This document shows positions 1 to 6,721 of a DNA stretch of 10,032 nt, in pieces. Positions within the stretch are counted from its first letter, which is position 1; every line of letters begins with the position of its first letter. The notes beneath the pieces were generated by a model that was not told the DNA's origin, made no database searches, and saw only the letters and a list, made by a program, of their open reading frames with translations. The DNA lies in NCBI GenBank assembly GCA_964564535.1, contig CAZMBH010000035.1:1-10032 (forward strand), written 5' to 3'. The DNA is from GWC2-37-13 sp964564535 (GTDB lineage Bacteria > Patescibacteriota > Microgenomatia > UBA1406 > GWC2-37-13). The position numbers and the translations under genes were made by a program.

Positions 1-107
1 TGTTGATTTTTAAAACTCGGTTTCATGCTCATCATTGGATTAGAAAATACTGAGGGATGATAAAAACATTTCCTTTTCTTAAATAAAAAAGGTCTATTTT
101 AATCTAT
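1..107. other. Noncoding left edge of the window
   Basis: I see no supportable gene here. The stretch lies beyond the 3' end of the minus-strand unknown gene. It contains a weak AT-rich hairpin (72-92) and the outer copy of a short direct repeat that starts at 104. A gene ending just outside the window cannot be excluded. Confidence 0.5.
72..92 (-). terminator. Weak possible terminator hairpin
   Basis: Read on the minus strand, CCTTTTT and GAAAAGG can pair around a seven-base loop. A short T-rich stretch (about 62-67) follows after a gap. It lies 16 bases past the stop codon of the upstream minus-strand gene, where a terminator for the two-gene unit would be expected. The stem has only two G-C pairs and includes a G-T wobble, and the T run is not directly adjacent, so this is a weak call. 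Confidence 0.25.
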
Positions 108-121
108 TTAAATTGCTTGTA
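104..121. repeat. Outer copy of a 17-18 bp direct repeat at gene 3' ends
   Basis: The sequence CTATTTAAATTGCTTGTA covers the stop codon and last codons of the 394-residue gene. A second copy lacking one T/A base lies at 1296-1312, over the stop codon and last codons of the neighbouring 269-residue gene. Similarity stops abruptly on both sides of the core. The two copies bracket the whole 394-residue reading frame, as an insertion or a duplicated gene end would. Confidence 0.55.
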
Positions 122-1292
122 CGCTTATCTCCAAGTCTGGATTTATTCCCAGAGACCCATCTTTGACTAAACTATCGTACTCCGTTGGTAAAGTTCTGCT
201 TTTATACATATTGTATATAAACATTCTTATAGCGCCAAAATCCATAAGTGGTTTTCCTGATTCATTTGACCACAGCAAAACTCTTATACAGGATGAACAT
301 AACCGTTGAAATTGTTTTGTATCTGTTCGGAATATTAGGTTTTCACTTGTAGGACTGTTGTTCATAATCTTTTGAAACAACAAAACTGTCTCATCTTCTA
401 GTGGTGATTGACCAGGATTATCTTCTAAACCAAGATTAAAATAACGCTTTCTTATTCGTTCTTTCTTGAAATGACTTTTTTTATAGTCTTTAGAAAATAA
501 AGCATCATAATCAGGTGACTCTTTATTACTAAGAGCTTCAACCAAATCTTCAGCTGTATCATCAAGATTTAAAGATCGTATTAATAATGTCTGTCTATCT
601 TTCATATATTCTTCAGCTATTGGATATCCACTAGCTCTAAATCCTATCGCTTCGGAAATAAACTGTAAGAAATGATAATTAAAATCAGATGACCTTTTAA
701 TAACTTCTTGGATTATTGTGTTCTTATCTTTAATAATCTCTGGATTATCTAAAAATCCACTGTCAAAAAGTGATTGAAGTCGCAAAGTTCTCGCTAAAAA
801 TATTTTTTTCATATTTTGTACTTGGACTTCCAAATCATTTAACCAATTACTATCTGCAGAATTTCCTTCTTTTTCTTTTAATAACATTGGGAAAATCCCA
901 GACATAACTTTCTCACGTTTGTCAGATATTGTTTTGTTAATAGATTTTTTTATTGGATCATACTCTTCATCTGAGATAAGAGCAGTCTCCATTAAAAAAT
1001 TTGAATAAAAAGATACTTGATCTTTTTTATTATTAATAGGCTGTTCATATTCTTTTTTCCATTGTTTTATACTTGTTATTGTGGGTTTATTATCACCAAC
1101 AAATGCTCTAATTAAAAAACCCTGATCAGGAGTCAAAAACTCTACTATTGAAGCCAATTCTTTTCCATTAATATCTGTTTTTGCAAGCTTTCTATATTCT
1201 TCATCAATATACTTTGCTTTTGATTCAGTTTTTTTTATTTCTTCAAATATTATTTTTTCCCAAAACAATCGTTCTTTAATATCTATCGGCAA
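108..1292 (-). CDS. Unknown protein, in frame behind the HEXXH gene
   Basis: I do not recognise this 394-residue protein. It has no signal peptide or membrane span, is rich in Lys, Glu, Asp and Ile, and reads as a mainly helical soluble protein. The only cysteines form a CSSC (CxxC) pair near residue 334 in an otherwise hydrophobic stretch, which could be a redox or metal pair. The proposed start is a TTG, with no Shine-Dalgarno sequence and no ATG nearby. It lies in the same frame as the upstream gene, after one TAG stop and one TCT codon. The protein may therefore be made by re-initiation after that stop, or it may be the C-terminal part of a protein of about 665 residues joined by TAG read-through or split by a nonsense mutation. 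Its own end (VQAI) resembles the end of the upstream protein (IQAIK). Confidence 0.6.
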   Translation of the reverse strand: MPIDIKERLFWEKIIFEEIKKTESKAKYIDEEYRKLAKTDINGKELASIVEFLTPDQGFLIRAFVGDNKPTITSIKQWKKEYEQPINNKKDQVSFYSNFLMETALISDEEYDPIKKSINKTISDKREKVMSGIFPMLLKEKEGNSADSNWLNDLEVQVQNMKKIFLARTLRLQSLFDSGFLDNPEIIKDKNTIIQEVIKRSSDFNYHFLQFISEAIGFRASGYPIAEEYMKDRQTLLIRSLNLDDTAEDLVEALSNKESPDYDALFSKDYKKSHFKKERIRKRYFNLGLEDNPGQSPLEDETVLLFQKIMNNSPTSENLIFRTDTKQFQRLCSSCIRVLLWSNESGKPLMDFGAIRMFIYNMYKSRTLPTEYDSLVKDGSLGINPDLEISVQAI

Positions 1293-1295
1293 AGA

Positions 1296-1312
1296 CTATT
1301 TAATTGCTTGTA
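1296..1312. repeat. Inner copy of the 17-18 bp direct repeat
   Basis: The sequence CTATTTAATTGCTTGTA matches 104-121 except for one missing base. It covers the TAG stop and last codons of the HEXXH-motif gene. Because of the missing base this copy ends the frame at TAG, where the outer copy ends it at TAA. Some AT-rich chance matching is expected, but both copies sit exactly on stop codons. Confidence 0.55.
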
Positions 1313-2105
1313 TCTTTTTTCTAAAAACAACATTATAGAGATGATTGTTTTCACCAAAAGCTTGAGATAAAATATTTACCTCTTTTTCTAAAGCAGCAGA
1401 ACTTAATTCGTTTAGATAAAGCAATAACTGATCTCCTGTAACTTCTCTTACTAAATTTATAAAACCTTCTTGATCGCCTTTTTCACTTAATGTTCTTGAT
1501 CTTTCGCTTAATTGAGATCTGTATTCTAAAGCAGTTAATTTATTATTAGATTCCTCTTGAGGATGTAAATAACGATATTGGATGTGAAGGTTTTCATGTT
1601 CTGCAATCTCTCCGTTTTTTTTCAAAGCAAAATCTTCAATAGATATTGGGAGCACACCATTCGCTGTACGGATATTTAATCTTTCCGAAGTCAAACCTGC
1701 TGCTGGCAAAACTTCGGAAACTTTTACCCCATCTTCATCACAAGTCTTTTGCCACTCAACTTGAAAGGCAGAATGACCTAGGCTGGCAGTTAGGGATGTC
1801 TCATGAAATTTAATCTCAACAATATCTTCAACTCCGCATTGAAAAGTTTTAGCAAGTATTTTTTTTAATTCAATTTCTTCAATTTTCTTTGCTTCTAAAC
1901 AAGCTTTTCTATGTTCATCAAAAGAAGCAGCCGATTGATCAAGTATTTTTCTCTGCTTTGGAGATAGTGAATATTTTTCCTTTTCTAAAATTTTAGCTAC
2001 TCTTTTTAAAATAGGAGTACCCTGATTGTTAATCAAAATATCGTTTCTTATACTACGAATTATTGTTGGTCCTCTTAATAAACCATCAAAGTTATTATTA
2101 ATCAT
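1296..2105 (-). CDS. Putative zinc metallopeptidase-like protein (HEXXH motif)
   Basis: This 269-residue protein belongs to no family I can name. Its most telling feature is H170-E-N-L-H174, a canonical HEXXH zinc-binding and catalytic motif, in the segment AEHENLHIQYRYLHP. At residues 232-236 it has NELSS, in a helix-like context about 59 residues further on. This resembles the Asn-Glu third-ligand motif of gluzincin peptidases, so E233 is a candidate third zinc ligand. There is no signal peptide or membrane span, so action in the cytoplasm is the default inference. The N-terminal half is charged and helical, with Cys at 69, 90 and 122. The ATG start lies 32 bases after a TATAAT hexamer and has only an A-rich, SD-less leader. 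The gene is divergent from the helicase-nuclease gene and runs in frame into the 394-residue gene. Peptidase activity is inferred from motifs alone. Confidence 0.6.
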   Translation of the reverse strand: MINNNFDGLLRGPTIIRSIRNDILINNQGTPILKRVAKILEKEKYSLSPKQRKILDQSAASFDEHRKACLEAKKIEEIELKKILAKTFQCGVEDIVEIKFHETSLTASLGHSAFQVEWQKTCDEDGVKVSEVLPAAGLTSERLNIRTANGVLPISIEDFALKKNGEIAEHENLHIQYRYLHPQEESNNKLTALEYRSQLSERSRTLSEKGDQEGFINLVREVTGDQLLLYLNELSSAALEKEVNILSQAFGENNHLYNVVFRKKIQAIK

Positions 2106-2137
2106 CTTTTTTGCAAATACTAAGTTTTAATAGCTAC

Positions 2138-2145
2138 ATTATACA
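2138..2145 (-). promoter_or_regulatory. Minus-strand -10 element (TGTATAAT) of the HEXXH gene
   Basis: On the minus strand TGTATAAT reads from 2145 to 2138, 32 bases ahead of the ATG at 2105. I see no good -35 hexamer at 16-18 bp. The same octamer recurs at 5141-5148 and on both strands at 8487-8506. The predicted transcript leader would be about 25 bases. Confidence 0.5.
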
Positions 2146-2170
2146 TGTCACTCAATATAAATTATTTTGA

Positions 2171-2176
2171 TAGAAT
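2171..2176 (+). promoter_or_regulatory. Candidate -10 (TAGAAT) of the helicase gene; supports start at 2184
   Basis: TAGAAT lies exactly seven bases before the ATG at 2184, the same spacing as TATAAT before the ATG at 5156. That would give a leaderless message starting at or near 2184. It argues against the earlier in-frame ATG at 2145, which would put the promoter inside the gene. No -35 element is evident. Confidence 0.35.
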
Positions 2177-2183
2177 GTTTGAC

Positions 2184-5132
2184 ATGAGCGAGTATGCGTT
2201 AAACAAGGAACAACAACAGGCGGTGAAATATAATAAGGGTCCCCTGCTGATTATTGCCGGAGCTGGCACCGGAAAAACTTCAGTGATCGTTGAAAAAATA
2301 AAATACCTGGTCAAAAAGAAATTGGCTAAACCGGAGCAGATTCTAGCCTTAACATTTACTGAAAAAGCCGCTTCCGAAATGGAAGAGCGTGTTGATAAAG
2401 CTATGCCCTACGGTTACTTTCAAATGAATATTTCGACCTTTCACGCTTTTGCCGAACAGATACTGAAGGAGAACGGTTATCAGATAGGATTGTCACCTAG
2501 CTACCGGTTAATGACCGAAGCGGAAACAATTATTTTTTTAAAGAAAAATCTTTTCCTCTTTGAACTCAAATATTTCAGACCGTTAGGTAATCCAAATAAA
2601 TTTCTCGAGGCACTACTACAACATTTTTCCAGATTAAGGGATGAGAACGTTTCGCCGGAGGAATACATTCGATTCTCTCAAAATCAAAAATCAATCCGCC
2701 AGCTGGCGGACAAAAATCAAATAGAAGAGGACGAATTAATAGAAAGACAAAAATATCATGAGTTGGCGATTGCTTACCAGAAGTATCAGAAATTAAAAAT
2801 TAAGGAAGGACTGATGGATTTTGCCGATCTGGTATATTACGTGCTTCAATTATTTCAAAAGCGTTCTAATATCTTAAAACGTTATCAGCAACAATATCCT
2901 TTTGTTTTAGTTGATGAATTTCAGGATACCAATATTTCCCAGTATCAATTAGTCCGACTTCTTTGTCCAAATAAAAATAATCCTCACTTAACGGTGGTTG
3001 GCGACGACTCCCAAGCAATCTATAAATTTAGAGGCGCTTCAGTATCTAACATCATTAACTTCATGAAAGACTATAAAAAAACCAAACAAATAACTTTGAA
3101 AAAAAATTACCGTTCTAATCAAACAATTCTTGATGCCGCTTACAAACTCATCAAAAACAACGATCCTGATACTTTAGAATTTAAGCTTAGGATTTCAAAA
3201 AATTTAGTAGCCAACAAACCTGATCACAAGGAAGCAATTAATTTTTATTTGGCCGAAAATATCGAAGAAGAATCTGATCAAGTCGTGAGCGAGATAATCA
3301 AACTTTCAAAGACATATAAATATTCTGATTTCGCTATTCTTTCCCGGGCCAATAATCATTCCGAGCCATTTATCAGATCGCTGTCCCGGGCGGGAATTCC
3401 CTTCCAGTTCTTGGGACCGGGAACACTTTATAAACAACCGGAAGTTAAAGACCTGATCGCCTATCTAAAAATACTTTATGACTTAGAAGATTCACCTTCT
3501 TTATTTCGTCTGCTATATATGAATATATATAGTGTCGATAAAAAGGATGTTTCTTTACTCCTTTCTTTCTCTAAAAAAATTAATCAATCACTCTTTAACG
3601 CAATGGAAATTTATCTCATTGATCGAAGTGAATATGAAATTTATAAGAAATATCTGCCGTTGTTAAAATCGGAAACAAAACAAAAATTGTTAAAAATTTA
3701 TCAGATGATAATTAAACATTTAGGATTATTAAAAACAAATACTGCCGGACAAATTCTCTACTACTTTTTGGAAGACTCGGGATTATTGTTGACTTTAACG
3801 AATTTTAAAACCGAGTCGGAAGAAAAAACTGCCATAAATATCTCTAATTTCTTTAATAAATTAAAGATGTTTGAGTCGGAACATGAAGACGCCTCTGTTT
3901 TTGCCGTTGTCGACTATATCAATATGAGCATCGAAATGGGCGAATCCCCAATCCTTGCAAAAACCGATACTTCGTCATTAAACGCAGTCAATATCTTAAC
4001 CGTTCATTCGGCAAAAGGATTGGAATTCCCGGTGGTTTTCCTGGTTAATTTAACCGAAGAGCGTTTTCCCACCCGGCACAAAAAAGAAACGATCAGTATT
4101 CCAGAAAGATTGATTAAAGAAATACTTCCTGCCGGAGACTATCATATCCAGGAAGAGCGGCGGCTTTTTTATGTAGGATTAACACGGGCTGAAGATCAAT
4201 TATTTTTATCTTCTTCAAAATTTTACGGTGAAGGAAAAAGGCAGAGAAAAATCTCACGATTTGTCATTGAAACGATTCATGAAAAAATTATTAACAAACA
4301 ATTAGAGATTAAAAAAGAACAAAAATCCCAACTCACAATATTTGATTTTAAAGAAAGAAAACATATTGACCATTCTCTAGTCCCTAGCCCCTATCCCCCA
4401 ACCACTAATTTCTCTTATTCCCAACTGAACTCCTATAAGACCTGCCCTCTTCAATACAAATATCAATATGTATTAAAGATTCCCACGACGTCAACTGCAG
4501 CGGAATCTTTTGGAAGTACAATTCACAAAACGCTTCAGGATTTTTATAGTAAGTTTTTACTTGATAAAAAAATAGATAAAAAAAGATTATTAGAGATTTA
4601 TAAGCAAGATTGGATTCCTGTTGGATATTCTTCAAAAGCACATGGGGAACGAATGAAAAGAGAAGGCGAAAAAATATTGAAAAATTATTTTGATAAATTT
4701 CATTCCAGGGATTTAAAAATTATTGGTTTGGAAAAATTATTTAAAATAAAAATCGCTGATGATATTTTTTTAACAGGAAAGATCGACCGAATTGATCAAT
4801 TCAACAAAAATGAAATAGAGATTATTGATTACAAAACCGGAAAAAAACCGATCGAGAAAGAATTAGCAAAAAGCTTACAGTTAATAATATATTCACTCGC
4901 CGCACAAGACAAAAATTTTCTTAACAAAAAACTTTCAGAAATTAATTTGACCTTTTATTATCTTCAGGCACCTGAAAAAATCACTTTGAAAAAAACCGAG
5001 GAAGATTTGGCAGAAACTAAAGATGGAATAATTAATATGATCGAAGAAATCAGACAGAACATTTTCGTTGCTAATCCAGGAATGCACTGTGACTTCTGCC
5101 CATTCAAAATCATCTGTGAGGCGTGGCAATAA
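2184..5132 (+). CDS. UvrD/PcrA-like superfamily 1 helicase fused to Fe-S RecB-type nuclease
   Basis: This predicted ATP-dependent DNA helicase-nuclease acts on double-strand breaks or stalled forks. From the ATG at 2184 it has 982 residues. Helicase motifs come in order: Q motif LNKEQQQAV (6-14), Walker A AGAGTGKT (25-32), TFTEKAA (57-63), motif II VDEFQDT (243-249), motif III GDDSQAIYKFRGA (273-285), NYRS (308-311), TVHSAKGLEF (606-615) and VGLTRAED (664-671). After a Pro-rich linker near 733-741 comes a PD-(D/E)XK nuclease: GSTIH with H781, D868 in GKIDRID, and D882/K884 in IDYKTGK. C754 with C969, C972 and C978 match the four-cysteine iron staple of AddB and Cas4 nucleases. This domain order is that of AddA/AdnB-like proteins, but I see no partner subunit gene here. 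An in-frame ATG at 2145 would add 13 residues. I prefer 2184 because of the promoter spacing and the short lead-in to the Q motif. Confidence 0.93.
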   Translation: MSEYALNKEQQQAVKYNKGPLLIIAGAGTGKTSVIVEKIKYLVKKKLAKPEQILALTFTEKAASEMEERVDKAMPYGYFQMNISTFHAFAEQILKENGYQIGLSPSYRLMTEAETIIFLKKNLFLFELKYFRPLGNPNKFLEALLQHFSRLRDENVSPEEYIRFSQNQKSIRQLADKNQIEEDELIERQKYHELAIAYQKYQKLKIKEGLMDFADLVYYVLQLFQKRSNILKRYQQQYPFVLVDEFQDTNISQYQLVRLLCPNKNNPHLTVVGDDSQAIYKFRGASVSNIINFMKDYKKTKQITLKKNYRSNQTILDAAYKLIKNNDPDTLEFKLRISKNLVANKPDHKEAINFYLAENIEEESDQVVSEIIKLSKTYKYSDFAILSRANNHSEPFIRSLSRAGIPFQFLGPGTLYKQPEVKDLIAYLKILYDLEDSPSLFRLLYMNIYSVDKKDVSLLLSFSKKINQSLFNAMEIYLIDRSEYEIYKKYLPLLKSETKQKLLKIYQMIIKHLGLLKTNTAGQILYYFLEDSGLLLTLTNFKTESEEKTAINISNFFNKLKMFESEHEDASVFAVVDYINMSIEMGESPILAKTDTSSLNAVNILTVHSAKGLEFPVVFLVNLTEERFPTRHKKETISIPERLIKEILPAGDYHIQEERRLFYVGLTRAEDQLFLSSSKFYGEGKRQRKISRFVIETIHEKIINKQLEIKKEQKSQLTIFDFKERKHIDHSLVPSPYPPTTNFSYSQLNSYKTCPLQYKYQYVLKIPTTSTAAESFGSTIHKTLQDFYSKFLLDKKIDKKRLLEIYKQDWIPVGYSSKAHGERMKREGEKILKNYFDKFHSRDLKIIGLEKLFKIKIADDIFLTGKIDRIDQFNKNEIEIIDYKTGKKPIEKELAKSLQLIIYSLAAQDKNFLNKKLSEINLTFYYLQAPEKITLKKTEEDLAETKDGIINMIEEIRQNIFVANPGMHCDFCPFKIICEAWQ
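4377..4397 (+). repeat. Three tandem heptamers inside the helicase-nuclease linker
   Basis: The units CTAGTCC, CTAGCCC and CTATCCC follow one another without spacing, and two further C bases follow. They encode the Pro-rich linker (LVPSPYP) between the helicase and nuclease domains. The stretch is much richer in C than its surroundings. It may be a small intergenic-type repeat that settled where the protein tolerates it. Confidence 0.45.
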
Positions 5133-5140
5133 TAAACTGA

Positions 5141-5148
5141 TGTATAAT
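5141..5148 (+). promoter_or_regulatory. -10 element (TGTATAAT) with leaderless spacing
   Basis: TATAAT at 5143-5148 is preceded directly by TG and followed by seven bases and then the ATG at 5156. Transcription would be expected to begin at or next to the start codon. No -35 hexamer is recognisable, as the upstream bases belong to the end of the helicase gene. The family-2 glycosyltransferase may therefore have its own promoter as well as read-through from the helicase gene. Confidence 0.55.
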
Positions 5149-5155
5149 ATACACC

Positions 5156-6634
5156 ATGGCTGAACAACTTATCCAGACAAGATTTTTTCAAAGATTGCTG
5201 GAAATTATCGTACCAATTGCCTCATGGTTTTTGATTACTCTACCGTTGTGGCTCTCTCCTTTCCATCCTGCCATAGTTGCCTATTTCATAATTGCCTTTG
5301 ATCTTTATTTTTTCTCCAAGTCATTATCTACCGCTTACTCCTGCGTGGTTTCCTACAATGAAATTATTTTTCATAATCAAATAAAATATTTTAAAAAACT
5401 TCCAAGAAAAACAAATGCTCTTTTAAAACATTTTATTATCATTCCAAACTATAAAGAACCGCTTTATAAACTGAAAGAAACAGTTCAAGCTTTAGTAGAA
5501 AATGATTATCCAAATAAAAATAATCTCTACCTTGTTTTAGCATTTGAAAAAAGAGAGAATGAATCGATAGAAAAAAATCAATCAATCAGCAAAGAATTCA
5601 AAAAATATTTTAAAAAAATTATTACTTGTTATCATCCATTAGTTGAAAATGAGGAACCTGGAAAAGCCAGTAATCAGACGTTTGCCGCAAAAATTGTTGA
5701 CAATTTTGTTATGGAAAATAACTTTGACCGGAAAAACGTTCTGATCACAATCTGTGATGCCGACAGCAAACTGCCGAAAAACTATTTTTCTTATTTAAGT
5801 TTTGAATATCTGAGGGATAAGGATCGCATATTCCACTTTTACTGGGCCCCCGTCCTGCTTTATAACAACTTTTGGCAGTTGCCGTTTTTTGTCCGGATGC
5901 AAGCTACTCTGTCTTCCATTTTAAGATTGGCTTTTTTATCACAAAAAGAAAACTTAATCCAGGTTTCAACTTATTCAACCAATCTTTGGCTTCTTAAAAA
6001 AATAAACTTTTGGGATATTGATATTATCCCTGAGGACTGGCATATTTTTTTCCAGGCGTTTTTTACATTTGGGGAAAAAGTAAAAACCATTCCCCTTTTT
6101 ACAATCGTTAATGGCGATGCAGTTTTTTCAGGCGGAACAATGAAAACATTGGCTAACCGCTATGAACAGGAAAAACGTTGGGCATGGGGGGTGAGCGATG
6201 TCGGTTACGTTTTAAAAAAGTTTTTTTTAACTCCTCATATTGATTTTTGGCAGAAAATTAAAAAAATTATTTTTATTACCGAGACTCATCTCTTCTGGCC
6301 GGTGTCCTTTTTTATTTTGACAATCAGCGCTTCCATCCCTCCCCTGATCAATCCTTCGTTCAAAAAAACCGTCCTCGGTCTGCTGTTACCTAAGCTCTCC
6401 GCCTTAATATTAACCTTGTCATCTGGCATGTTGATTTTGTATATTTATTTAGATATCAAACTTAGACAAAAAGTGAATATGAAAACTAAGTTTTCAAGTT
6501 TGCCTTTACTAATAGTCCAATGGTATTTACTGCCGGTTGTTTCCTTTTTCTTTTCTTCGCTTCCCGCCCTTGATGCTCATACTAGAATACTGCTTGGAAA
6601 AAAGTTAAAATATAAAGTAACTGAAAAAGTCTAA
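5156..6634 (+). CDS. Membrane-bound family 2 glycosyltransferase
   Basis: This 492-residue inner-membrane enzyme transfers a sugar from a nucleotide-sugar donor. Two hydrophobic segments (about 17-34 and 38-56) precede a cytoplasmic GT-A domain that opens with FIIIPNYKEP (93-102). Donor-site features are GKASNQ (169-174) and the metal-binding DAD (201-203). The candidate catalytic acid is in PEDW (292-295), and the Q-x-x-R-W motif is QEKRW (338-342). QxxRW is typical of processive or cellulose-synthase-like family 2 enzymes. Further hydrophobic segments follow (about 369-398, 404-432 and 448-470). The product cannot be told from sequence; an envelope polysaccharide or glycolipid is the usual role. 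The gene starts 23 bases after the helicase gene and is followed by another membrane glycosyltransferase, so the two probably serve the same envelope pathway. The start is supported by the TATAAT seven bases ahead. Confidence 0.88.
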   Translation: MAEQLIQTRFFQRLLEIIVPIASWFLITLPLWLSPFHPAIVAYFIIAFDLYFFSKSLSTAYSCVVSYNEIIFHNQIKYFKKLPRKTNALLKHFIIIPNYKEPLYKLKETVQALVENDYPNKNNLYLVLAFEKRENESIEKNQSISKEFKKYFKKIITCYHPLVENEEPGKASNQTFAAKIVDNFVMENNFDRKNVLITICDADSKLPKNYFSYLSFEYLRDKDRIFHFYWAPVLLYNNFWQLPFFVRMQATLSSILRLAFLSQKENLIQVSTYSTNLWLLKKINFWDIDIIPEDWHIFFQAFFTFGEKVKTIPLFTIVNGDAVFSGGTMKTLANRYEQEKRWAWGVSDVGYVLKKFFLTPHIDFWQKIKKIIFITETHLFWPVSFFILTISASIPPLINPSFKKTVLGLLLPKLSALILTLSSGMLILYIYLDIKLRQKVNMKTKFSSLPLLIVQWYLLPVVSFFFSSLPALDAHTRILLGKKLKYKVTEKV

Positions 6635-6635
6635 A

Positions 6636-6717
6636 GAGTTCGTCAAGTTGCAAGTTTGTCAAGTTTATCAAGCAACTTTCTTGATGAACTTGATGAACTT
6701 TATAACTTGATAAACTT
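6636..6717 (+). repeat. Long imperfect palindrome built from 9-bp units
   Basis: Between the two glycosyltransferase genes lie four head-to-tail units of the type TTYRTCAAG (6639-6672, one shortened to 7). A seven-base loop, CAACTTT (6673-6679), follows, and then four units of the reverse type CTTGATRAA (6680-6714, one shortened to 8). The arms can form roughly 36 base pairs, with one 2x3 internal loop and one C-A mismatch. Five of the six other differences between the arms are G-U wobbles when read as plus-strand RNA. It may be a REP- or MITE-like element, or an RNA structure between cotranscribed genes. There is no T run, so it is not a typical terminator. Confidence 0.75.
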
Positions 6718-6721
6718 AATT

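Noticed and set aside
2145..2183. Earlier ATG start for the helicase-nuclease at 2145
   Set aside because: It adds 13 residues with no family match and overlaps the octamer promoter of the divergent gene. The ATG at 2184 has a TAGAAT seven bases upstream, like other starts here. The choice is not certain.
4405..5191. Minus-strand open frames of 64-78 codons within and just past the helicase gene
   Set aside because: They are opposite-strand shadows of the nuclease domain coding sequence, without promoter or recognisable protein features.
6636..6717. CRISPR array
   Set aside because: The units are 9 bp with no spacers and invert at the centre, which is a palindrome rather than a repeat-spacer array.
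6636..6717. Classical Rho-independent terminator between the glycosyltransferase genes
   Set aside because: The stem is AT-rich and no run of T follows it, so it does not look like a standard terminator.
6656..6721. TTG start for the family-39 enzyme within the palindrome
   Set aside because: The extension only translates the 9-bp repeat units and carries no family feature.
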